From CAZJQD01 sp964548165 [NCBI: uncultured bacterium] (GTDB lineage: Bacteria; UBA8481), in contig CAZJQD010000061.1 of the NCBI GenBank assembly GCA_964548165.1, forward strand, positions 1-17,524: 17,524 nucleotides of DNA, read 5' to 3'. Shown here piece by piece: positions 9,474 through 16,708 of this stretch; the stretch's first letter is position 1, and each line of letters begins with the position of its first letter. The notes under the pieces are model-generated. The model ran no database searches. It saw only the letters and a program-made list of their open reading frames with translations, and had not been told where the DNA came from. A program made the position numbers and the translations under genes.

Positions 9474-10948
9474 AACACGAGCTGGGAGCAGCCTCGGTCC
9501 AGCGGCTCGATCGGCCGGCGGCGATCACCGGGCCCGTGATGGCCTTGATTCTCGCGGCCATCCTGGGTCTGGGGTTCGCGGCGCCCGCGTCCGCGGGCGG
9601 GCGCGAGGATTACGAGCGGGCCGTGGCCTGGAGAGCGTGGCTGGTGGCGGACTCGCGGCCCGTCCTGGGGCTCGCGCTCGGCGGGGGCGGCGCCCGCGGG
9701 ATGGCTCACATCGGCGTCCTCCGCGCCTTCGAGAACGCGGGGATCCCGGTGGAGCGGATCGCGGGGACGAGCATCGGTTCGTTCATCGGCGCGCTGTACG
9801 CGACCGGCGCGCAGATCGATCGCATCGAGGAACTGGCGCTCAAGACCAACTGGTCGAACCTCATCGAGCTGAAGATGTCGCGCGTCGGCTTCTTCTCGAC
9901 GCGGCGGCTGGAGCGGTTCATCAACTTCCACCTCAACTTCCTCCAGCGCAACATCCTGCGCCTGCCGGCGCGCACCTCGAGCGACGAGTACCTCGCAACC
10001 GGGCTCGGCGACATCCAGTTCCACGAGCTCAAGACACCGTTCATCTGCACCGCGACCGACCTCTACTCCGGCGCCATCGTCCTCTTCGACAGCGGCCCGG
10101 TCGCCGAGGCCATCCGCGCCTCGTGCTCGATCCCCGGCCTCTTCGAGCCCGTCATCGCGGAAAACCGCGTCCTGGTGGACGGCGGCGTCCGCCTGAATCT
10201 CCCGGTCTCGCTCTGCCAGAGCATCGGCGCGGAGGCCGTGATCGCGATCGACCTCGAGAGCGACACGGCCCCTTCCGTGACCGGGCTCGTCGACATCCTG
10301 GCGCAGATCATCCGCATCCAGGGCCGGGCGCTGACGGAAGCGGAGCGCATGGCGGCGGATGTCCTGGTGGCGCCCGCGGTCGGGCGGATCAAGATGACCG
10401 ATCTGGTCATGACGGCGGAGGCCATCCGCGAGGGCGAGGTCGCCGGCCGCCTGGCCGCGGATCGCATCAAGGATCGGCTGATGGGCCACGAGATCAGCCC
10501 GGAGGCAGGGAGGCCAGTCACGCCGCCGGCGTCGGAGACGCGGGATTCGATCGCGGCCGTGCAGGAGGCGCTACGCACCGGTCCCGGGGCGGCCCGGGGA
10601 TTCCGACAACCCGCGCGCCTGGCAGCAGCCGCCGTCACCGCCTCCCTCCTCGGGCTCGATCGCGAGGCGCTCACGATCGGCGGATCGGTGCCGCGCGAGA
10701 TGAGGACCGCGAAGCTGGTCGCCGCGCTCGCCGCCAGCGCCATCCGCCTCGGCCGCATCCCAGAGGCCGAGCGCCTGGCGACGGAGCTCGAGGACATGGG
10801 CCCCGGGTCTGACGATTGGTGGAGCCTGGCCGCCGCCGCCGTCGATCGCCGGCACGATGGTCTCGCGTCCACGATGGTGCGGCGCGCGGAGTCCGTATCC
10901 GCGCCGCGAGCATCCGCGGCACCGCCGGGCCTTCCCTCCGCCCCATGA
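9470..10948 (+). CDS. Exported patatin-like phospholipase
   Basis: 492 residues if the TTG at 9470 is used. That start overlaps the preceding TGA (TTGA) and gives a charged N-region before the hydrophobic stretch 24-38 and an ASAG cleavage site near 42. GTG 9536 and ATG 9539 are alternatives that would leave the signal peptide without positive charges. The patatin fold is clear: oxyanion loop GGGGARG at 71-77, nucleophile elbow GTSIG with S101, and catalytic D237 in VDGG, so the Ser-Asp dyad is intact. The family hydrolyses phospholipid or lipid acyl esters. A tail of ~150 residues beyond the patatin domain is helical and TPR-like (about 410-465). It is not the POTRA/beta-barrel tail of PlpD-type secreted patatins. 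The stop overlaps the next ATG (ATGA), with no Shine-Dalgarno. A periplasmic lipid hydrolase is the best reading. Confidence 0.85.
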   Translation: MKHELGAASVQRLDRPAAITGPVMALILAAILGLGFAAPASAGGREDYERAVAWRAWLVADSRPVLGLALGGGGARGMAHIGVLRAFENAGIPVERIAGTSIGSFIGALYATGAQIDRIEELALKTNWSNLIELKMSRVGFFSTRRLERFINFHLNFLQRNILRLPARTSSDEYLATGLGDIQFHELKTPFICTATDLYSGAIVLFDSGPVAEAIRASCSIPGLFEPVIAENRVLVDGGVRLNLPVSLCQSIGAEAVIAIDLESDTAPSVTGLVDILAQIIRIQGRALTEAERMAADVLVAPAVGRIKMTDLVMTAEAIREGEVAGRLAADRIKDRLMGHEISPEAGRPVTPPASETRDSIAAVQEALRTGPGAARGFRQPARLAAAAVTASLLGLDREALTIGGSVPREMRTAKLVAALAASAIRLGRIPEAERLATELEDMGPGSDDWWSLAAAAVDRRHDGLASTMVRRAESVSAPRASAAPPGLPSAP

Positions 10949-13386
10949 TCGGCGCTCCGTCCGGGGCGCGAGGATACCCCGCGTATCCTCCACGTCGCTC
11001 ACCGTCCCGCCGGCGCCTGATCGAACGCGCTCTTCCCGGACGTCCCTGGCTACTCGCGACCCTCCTGGTCTCCCTGGTCACCGCTCCTGCGCTCGCCGGC
11101 CCCTTCCAGGAGGGATGCGCGGCCTGGCAGAGGCAGAGCTACGTGGAGGCGGCCGGCTCGTTCCGAACAGCGATGATGATCGGCGACGCTCCCCCGGAGT
11201 GGTGCAGCTGGTACCTGGCGCAGATCGACCTGAAGACGGGCGAGACCGTGGCGGCCCGCGTTCGGCTCGAGATGCTGGCGGCGAACCCCGGAGCGCCGAT
11301 GCGCTACCGGGCGGCCGATCTCCTGGCACGCATCCACGCGGCCGACGGCCAGGTCTACGCGGCGGCCCGCCTGATGCTCGACCTGGCCTCCGACAGCCGC
11401 CTCGGTCCCCGCGCGCGGTTTCGCGCGGGGGAACTGCTCCTGGGCGCCGGCGACACGCCAGCGGCCGTGCGCGCCTGGAGCGCGCTCTGCACCCTTCACC
11501 CCGACGCGCCGTCCGCGCATCGCGCCGTGCTCCGGATCCTCGACCTTTCCGGGCCCATCCCGCCCGTGGGCGACTACGAGCTCTACCTGCTCGCGCGCAG
11601 CGCCGCCGCGGCCGGCGACTTCACCACGGCGGACGTGCTTCTCGAATCAACGGTGCGGCGGCGCATGGATCGCCGCCTCCGCGACGATCTGCTCCGCCTC
11701 CACGGGGATGTGCTCCTCAGGATGAGCCAGTACGAGCGGGCGCTCGAGGCCTACCGCGAGGCCCGCACGATGACCTTCGACCCGGCGCTCCTCGACCGGA
11801 TCGACCGCCGCATCGTCCTCTGCCGCCTCTACAAGGGCGATACGAACCTCGCGACGCTGACGCGCCGGAGAACCCTGGCATCGACCGACGACCCGGAGTT
11901 TCTTCAATCGATCCAGGTCGTCGCCGCGCTCCGCAGGCTCTCCGGCGACGACCAGCTGTCCCGCGCGCTCCCGTCCCTCGTGGGCGTCCCCACGTTCGAG
12001 GCCTTTCTCGTGGCCTGGGAGGACGCGGGAGGTTGGAGCGCGACGGATACCTCGTCTTCCGATGCTTTTCGCGTCGCCCTGGCGGCCGCGGACGGGCTGA
12101 CGGACCCGAGGGAGCGCGCGCTATCCATGGCGCTGTTGGCCCGCAACGATGCGCGGCGGGCCGTTGACCGCTGGCGGGGAGTGCTCTACGAGACCGACGA
12201 CGAGTGGCTGGCGCGGCGGGCGGCGGCGGCGATCCGGGCGGCGCCGGGCGCCCGCGCGCTCTGGGAGGCGGAAGCCGATCAACTGCTCTCAGCCGCGCTC
12301 CGTGCCCTGCAGGGCGAACGCCCGACCGAGGCGCTTAGGCACCTCAGGGTCTGCCGGCTCGGGTATCCCGGAACCCGGGCCGCGGGAACCGCTGCGAGCC
12401 TGGCGCGGCAGATCGTGGGTCCCTGGCTGGAAGGCGGCGACGACGGCGGGCATCCGCGGATCGCCGAGGCTCGCCTCCTCTTGGCGGCGGGCGCGCCGGA
12501 CGCCGCCGCCATCACGCTCGAGGACGTGTCCACGCCGGCGGCGCGAACGCTCCGCCTCTTCGCGCTCGAGGCCGCCGGTCAGCTCGCCGAGCTTGTCGCC
12601 GCGACGACGGCCTGGCAGTCCACGCTCCCGGCGCGCGTGCTCGCCGACGAGCTTCCCGACAGCTTCGTCACGCTCCTGCACCCCGCCTGGAGGAGCCCGG
12701 TCTTTCGCAACCTCCTGGCGACACCGGGAACCGCCGCGGGGTCGCGGCGACCGCGCGCCGGCATCGCCGCGCCCGCGACCATTCGTCACGGCGATGCGGC
12801 GCTCCTTCATGCCATCGCGTTCACGATCTCCGGCCTCGATCCCTACTACCAGTCCGGCTATCGACTCGGCTTGATGGGCACCGACGCCGAGGCGACCACC
12901 TACGCGCGCGAGTTCGCGGGCGCCCCTCACCTCGCGCCCGTCGACCTGCTCTCGCCCGAGAGCGCGGTGCCGTTCGCGGCCTGGTTGATCCACGACCTCG
13001 CCCAGAACCTCGGCGAGACCGAGCCTCATCGGTTGGCCGCGGCCTGGCTCGCGGGTCCCGGATTCCTCGCGCCGCCACCCGGCGCCTCCCCGCTGGTCAC
13101 GCTCGCGCGGCTCCCCTTCCCCACCGCGCGCGAGCAGTTCCTCCGCTTCCTCGCCGCTCACGACGCCTACCTGGCCCTCTATCCCCCCGCTTCCGCGCGG
13201 CCCGCGCCCGCGCGCCCCGCTCCTCCCCCGGCACGATCGGCCGCGCGCCCCGCCGCGTCCGCCACGGCACCGGCATCGACCCGAACTCCGGCGCGCGCAG
13301 GAACGACGCGCCCCGCCGCGCCCGCTCAGCCCGCCCCAGGCGCGCCTGTCCCCTCGGCGCGCATCGTCACGCCGGCCGAACCATGA
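10945..13386 (+). CDS. Slt70-like protein with degenerate lytic transglycosylase domain
   Basis: 813 residues from the ATG at 10945, which overlaps the previous stop (ATGA). The open frame extends further upstream but only inside the phospholipase gene. A long Arg-rich N-region, hydrophobic 35-46 and APALA|G at about 51 form a signal peptide. Residues ~55-590 are a helical-repeat solenoid like the U/L superhelix of Slt70. Residues ~610-750 align by eye with the GH23 catalytic domain of E. coli Slt: IAFTISGLDP (624-633) against IARQESAWNP, GLMG (642-645) against GLMQ, AAWLAGPGFL (699-708) against AAYNAGPGRV, and LPFPTAR (723-729) against IPFSETR, then an AHDAYLALY end. The catalytic Glu is Ile628 and the GLMQ Gln is Gly645, so it is probably inactive. 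A Pro/Ala-rich tail follows from ~750. A glycan-binding or scaffold role is inferred. Confidence 0.82.
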   Translation: MIGAPSGARGYPAYPPRRSPSRRRLIERALPGRPWLLATLLVSLVTAPALAGPFQEGCAAWQRQSYVEAAGSFRTAMMIGDAPPEWCSWYLAQIDLKTGETVAARVRLEMLAANPGAPMRYRAADLLARIHAADGQVYAAARLMLDLASDSRLGPRARFRAGELLLGAGDTPAAVRAWSALCTLHPDAPSAHRAVLRILDLSGPIPPVGDYELYLLARSAAAAGDFTTADVLLESTVRRRMDRRLRDDLLRLHGDVLLRMSQYERALEAYREARTMTFDPALLDRIDRRIVLCRLYKGDTNLATLTRRRTLASTDDPEFLQSIQVVAALRRLSGDDQLSRALPSLVGVPTFEAFLVAWEDAGGWSATDTSSSDAFRVALAAADGLTDPRERALSMALLARNDARRAVDRWRGVLYETDDEWLARRAAAAIRAAPGARALWEAEADQLLSAALRALQGERPTEALRHLRVCRLGYPGTRAAGTAASLARQIVGPWLEGGDDGGHPRIAEARLLLAAGAPDAAAITLEDVSTPAARTLRLFALEAAGQLAELVAATTAWQSTLPARVLADELPDSFVTLLHPAWRSPVFRNLLATPGTAAGSRRPRAGIAAPATIRHGDAALLHAIAFTISGLDPYYQSGYRLGLMGTDAEATTYAREFAGAPHLAPVDLLSPESAVPFAAWLIHDLAQNLGETEPHRLAAAWLAGPGFLAPPPGASPLVTLARLPFPTAREQFLRFLAAHDAYLALYPPASARPAPARPAPPPARSAARPAASATAPASTRTPARAGTTRPAAPAQPAPGAPVPSARIVTPAEP

Positions 13387-15281
13387 CCGCCACCCGCCTT
13401 CATGCGCCGCTTCTCTTCCTGGCAGCCCTCTCGCTGTACCTGCTGACCAGCGCGCCGGGGCTCACGTCGGAGGACAGCGCCGAGCTGGCGACGGGTGCGC
13501 GCTACCTGACGATGGTTCACGCGCCGGGCTACCCGCTCTACCTCCTGGCCGGCCGCCTCGTCTCTGCGCTCGACCAATGGCCCGGCCGCGGGCTCGTCCT
13601 CTTCTCGGCCTTCACATCCGCGCTTGCGGTGAGCCTCCTCTACCTGGCCCTGCTGCGTCTCTGGAACGAGCGATCCGCGCTCGTCGGCGCCGCCACGCTC
13701 GCGGTGATCCGGGGATTCTGGGACTCGGCCATCATCGTCGAGGTGTACGCGCTCCAGGCCGCGCTCTTCGCCGCGCTCTTTCTCACCCTGGTCCACCTCC
13801 GCGCGCACCCTTCCGGGCGCCTGCTCCGCCTCTTCGGCCTCCTCCTGGGCCTGATGCTGGCTCATCATGTCGGCGTCCTCATCCTCACGCCGTTTCTCCT
13901 CGGATTCCTCCTCTGGCAGACGCGTCCCTTCCCGCGAGCGGCCATCCTTCCGGCCTGCGGCCAGCTCCTTCTCGGCCTGGGCCTCTACGCCGCGCTTCTC
14001 CTCCTGTCGCGCCGGCCCGAGATGCCGATCGTCTGGTGGCCGCCGATCACGTCTCTCGGACAGCTCCTTCACGTGGCCGGCGGCGCCGGATTTCGTTCGC
14101 TCCTCTTCGCCGTGCCGCCCGGTGACGCGCTCGTGAACCTCGTGCAGTACCCGCTCCTCCTCGCCACCTGGCTGAACGTCCTCTCGCTCATCCTCGCCGC
14201 CCTCGGGCTGGTCCATCTCGCCCGCACCGACCGCCCGCTCCTCCTGCTCGTCGGGGGCGTCATCGCGATGACGGTTTTTCACACGGCCAACTATGCGGTC
14301 CTGGACCCGGAGAGCTTTCTCCTGCCGGCCGCCCTGCCGCTCGCCATCCTCGCGGGCGCCGGCTTCCAGGGCGTGATCGCGATGCGCAGGGATCGCGCCG
14401 TCTACGCGGAGGCCGTCGCAGTGACGATCCTCGTCGTCGGCATCGCGGGTCGATTGGCCCTGGGCGACCTGATGGCGGCCAGCACCCAGTCGCTCCCCGT
14501 GGACATCGCGCGTGCCGTCCTCGACGCGCACGATCGCGAGCGGAGCGACACCGATGTCCTCGTCTGGTCGGACTGGCACCTCTTCCCCACCCTTCGCTAC
14601 GTCCAGATCGCGGAGGGACGCGGCCGACGGGTCACCGTCGAGCTCGACAGCACGGCGAGTTCCCCCGGCGTCACGTTCTGGCCCGGGCGTACCTGGACCA
14701 TGCGCCCGACGCGCACGGTCGGCGCCCTCTACCCGCTCGTCATGGAGGACCTTCATTGGCGCGTGGACATAGCGGGGGCAAGCGGCGAAACCACGCTCCC
14801 GCCCCCGGGGCCCGTGCCGGCGCCGGCCGCCTCCGTCGACACCCCGCCCGCGCCCTTGCTCCCTGGCCACGACCTGGACCTCGTCCGCGTCGACACCCCG
14901 GCCGAGGCGCGGTTCGGGGAACCCATCCGCGTCATCGCGTGGTTCCGCCGCGCCGCGCCGCGCGCCACGCGCGCGGCGACGCCCGTCGCCGCGCTTCGCG
15001 ATGCGAGCGGGCGCGAGGAGCCCCCGGCCGGGTGGCTCGTCCTTGCCCGGAATGGCCGGCCGATCCTCCGGACTCCGCTCTCGCCTCCCTCGTGGCACGG
15101 GGATCCGGCCGATCTGCCGGCGGATCGCATCCTTGCAGAACCGGTTCAGACCCTGATTCCGACCGCGTTCCTGCGCGCTCCGGTCACCGACGAGTATCGC
15201 CTCGCGATCGAGCTTGGCGCGCGGCCCGAAAACGGCGTCGTCGATCTCGGCCCACTCGCCGTCCGCCGCGACCGCGAGTAG
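13383..15281 (+). CDS. DUF2723-type GT-C membrane protein with soluble C-terminal domain
   Basis: 632 residues. The N-terminus carries the DUF2723 hallmark: a first helix (about 9-22), then a loop with SEDSAELATGARYL and HAPGYPLYLL. D31 and E34 sit where GT-C glycosyltransferases keep their catalytic acid, and the H-x-PGYP motif is at 46-51. DUF2723 includes TMEM260, a protein O-mannosyltransferase in animals; bacterial members are presumed to use polyprenyl-linked sugars. Around ten membrane helices run to about 370. After ~390 the protein is soluble, with a Pro-rich spacer and a beta-rich domain at about 500-632 (LVRVDTPAEARFGEPIRV). The ATG overlaps the preceding TGA (ATGA), with no Shine-Dalgarno. 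This is the last gene of the coupled series. It plausibly glycosylates one of the exported proteins encoded beside it, which is inference. Confidence 0.8.
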   Translation: MTATRLHAPLLFLAALSLYLLTSAPGLTSEDSAELATGARYLTMVHAPGYPLYLLAGRLVSALDQWPGRGLVLFSAFTSALAVSLLYLALLRLWNERSALVGAATLAVIRGFWDSAIIVEVYALQAALFAALFLTLVHLRAHPSGRLLRLFGLLLGLMLAHHVGVLILTPFLLGFLLWQTRPFPRAAILPACGQLLLGLGLYAALLLLSRRPEMPIVWWPPITSLGQLLHVAGGAGFRSLLFAVPPGDALVNLVQYPLLLATWLNVLSLILAALGLVHLARTDRPLLLLVGGVIAMTVFHTANYAVLDPESFLLPAALPLAILAGAGFQGVIAMRRDRAVYAEAVAVTILVVGIAGRLALGDLMAASTQSLPVDIARAVLDAHDRERSDTDVLVWSDWHLFPTLRYVQIAEGRGRRVTVELDSTASSPGVTFWPGRTWTMRPTRTVGALYPLVMEDLHWRVDIAGASGETTLPPPGPVPAPAASVDTPPAPLLPGHDLDLVRVDTPAEARFGEPIRVIAWFRRAAPRATRAATPVAALRDASGREEPPAGWLVLARNGRPILRTPLSPPSWHGDPADLPADRILAEPVQTLIPTAFLRAPVTDEYRLAIELGARPENGVVDLGPLAVRRDRE

Positions 15282-15317
15282 TTTCCCGGAACCCGCGTAC
15301 CGGCGAATCGCTTCCCG

Positions 15318-15346
15318 TGGACTCCGGAGCGCGCTGGGACTAGGAT
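15318..15346 (+). promoter_or_regulatory. Promoter-like pair directly at the glgC start
   Basis: TGGACT (15318-15323) and TAGGAT (15341-15346) are 17 bases apart. The -10 ends six bases before the ATG, so transcription would begin at about the start codon, giving a leaderless mRNA. The AGGA inside the hexamer (15342-15345) could alternatively act as a ribosome-binding site for a transcript starting further upstream; the two readings exclude each other. Confidence 0.42.
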
Positions 15347-15352
15347 GAACGT

Positions 15353-16642
15353 ATGCGCTATAAGAATGTCGCCGCAGTCATCATGGGAGGGGGCAAGGGA
15401 TCGAGGCTGAGCCCCCTGACGAAGGATCGCTGCAAGCCGGCGGTCCCGATCGGAGGCCGCTACCGGCTCATCGACATCCCGATCTCCAATTGCATCAACT
15501 CCGGCATCATCAAGATCTTCGTCCTGACGCAGTTCAACACCTCCTCCCTGCACCGGCACATCGAGCGCACCTACCGGTTCGACATGTTCTCGGAGGGCTT
15601 CTGCGCGATCCGCGCCGCGGAGCAGACGACGGAGAACACGGACTGGTACCAGGGGACGGCCGACGCCGTCCGCCAGAACCTCCGCTATGTCATGGCTTCC
15701 AACCCCGAGCTCGTCCTCATCCTCTCGGGCGACCAGCTCTACCGCATGGACTTTTCCGAGCTCATCGCGTTCCACAAGGACCACGACGCGGACGTCTCCA
15801 TCTGCGCGCACCCCGTCGACCGCGCCACGGCACCCGAGATGGGGCTCCTGCACGTCAACGACGACCTCAAGGTCGTGGAGTTCGTCGAGAAGCCCAGGGA
15901 TCCGCGCGTCCTCGACAAGATGCGCACTCCCCTTGATGCGCTGACCAAGATCGGGTTCACGCCCGAGCCCGGCAAGGAATACATGGCGAACATGGGCATC
16001 TACCTCTTCAAGACCGAGGTTCTCCAGAAGATGCTCGACGACACCCACCAGGTCGATTTCGGCAAGGAGGTCATGCCCTCCAACCTCGCGCGCTTCAACA
16101 TGTTCGCTTTCCCGTTCGCGGGATTCTGGGAGGACATCGGGACGATCCGCGCCTTCTACGAGACCAACATGATGCTGACCCAGCCGCGCCCCGCGTTCAG
16201 CTTCTTCGATCCCAAGGCGCCCATCTACACGCGCCCCCGGTTCCTTCCTCCGACCAAGATGTTCCACTGCGTCGTGAACAACTCGCTCATCGCCGAGGGC
16301 GGCTACCTCGAGCATTGCGAGATCCACCGGTGCCTGCTCTCGGATCGCACCGTCATCCGCCGCGGGTCCGTCCTGCGCGACGTCTTCATGATGGGCGCCG
16401 ACGAGATGGAGGGACCGGACGAGATCGCCGCGAACCGCGCCGCCGGGATCCCCGACATCGGCATCGGCCGCGACTGCTTCATCGAGAATGCCATCGTCGA
16501 CAAGGGCGCGCGCATCGGCGCCGGGGTGCGGATTCGCCCGCAGACGGGCGTTCCCGACCGCGACGGCGACTGCTACGTGATCCGCGACGGCATCACCTTC
16601 ATCCCCCGCCGAGCCATCGTACCACCCGGCACGAAGATCTAA
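15353..16642 (+). CDS. glgC: Glucose-1-phosphate adenylyltransferase (ADP-glucose pyrophosphorylase)
   Basis: 429 residues, a normal length for GlgC. It makes ADP-glucose from ATP and glucose-1-phosphate, the first committed step of bacterial glycogen synthesis, in the cytoplasm. The nucleotidyltransferase signature GGGKGSRLSPLT is at 12-23, followed by KPAVPIGGRYRLID (28-41), which contains the region of the allosteric activator site. Also visible are WYQGTADAV, the metal-binding GDQLYRMDF with D127, the sugar-phosphate-binding FVEKP at 177-181, and DIGTIRAFYE. The C-terminal ~140 residues (from about 289) form the left-handed beta-helix that mediates oligomerisation and allostery, with SLIAEGGYL and GARIGAGVRI repeats. 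The ATG at 15353 follows AGGA (15342-15345). No other glycogen gene is in the window, so it stands apart from the envelope block. Close relatives such as GlmU or RmlA are excluded by the GlgC-specific motifs. Confidence 0.93.
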   Translation: MRYKNVAAVIMGGGKGSRLSPLTKDRCKPAVPIGGRYRLIDIPISNCINSGIIKIFVLTQFNTSSLHRHIERTYRFDMFSEGFCAIRAAEQTTENTDWYQGTADAVRQNLRYVMASNPELVLILSGDQLYRMDFSELIAFHKDHDADVSICAHPVDRATAPEMGLLHVNDDLKVVEFVEKPRDPRVLDKMRTPLDALTKIGFTPEPGKEYMANMGIYLFKTEVLQKMLDDTHQVDFGKEVMPSNLARFNMFAFPFAGFWEDIGTIRAFYETNMMLTQPRPAFSFFDPKAPIYTRPRFLPPTKMFHCVVNNSLIAEGGYLEHCEIHRCLLSDRTVIRRGSVLRDVFMMGADEMEGPDEIAANRAAGIPDIGIGRDCFIENAIVDKGARIGAGVRIRPQTGVPDRDGDCYVIRDGITFIPRRAIVPPGTKI

Positions 16643-16651
16643 ACCCGGTCA

Positions 16652-16676
16652 TTCCAGGGCCGCCCTGCGGCTGGAA
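16652..16676 (+). terminator. Hairpin between glgC and thrS
   Basis: TTCCAG (16652-16657) pairs with CTGGAA (16671-16676). Inside it CCGC (16660-16663) pairs with GCGG (16667-16670) around a CCT loop, with a two-base GG bulge. The resulting 10-bp stem starts nine bases after the glgC stop. There is no adjacent T-run, so termination is plausible but not classical. The right arm overlaps the -35-like hexamer proposed for thrS. Confidence 0.45.
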
Positions 16677-16700
16677 ACGCGTCCACCTTTCGCCTAGACT
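16672..16700 (+). promoter_or_regulatory. Promoter-like pair directly at the thrS start
   Basis: TGGAAA (16672-16677) and TAGACT (16695-16700) are 17 bases apart, and the -10 ends eight bases before the ATG at 16709. No Shine-Dalgarno is present in that gap. A transcript starting here would have zero to two bases of leader. No T-box-like leader is visible in the 66-base intergenic region. Confidence 0.42.
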
Positions 16701-16708
16701 GGCCGCTT

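Noticed and set aside
10816-10944. Upstream in-frame extension of the Slt70-like gene
   Set aside because: It overlaps the end of the patatin gene; the ATGA junction at 10945 and the signal peptide that follows fit better.
13326-15098. A 590-codon - strand frame
   Set aside because: It is antisense to the DUF2723 gene and made of charged low-complexity sequence, with no motif, start signal or neighbour on that strand.
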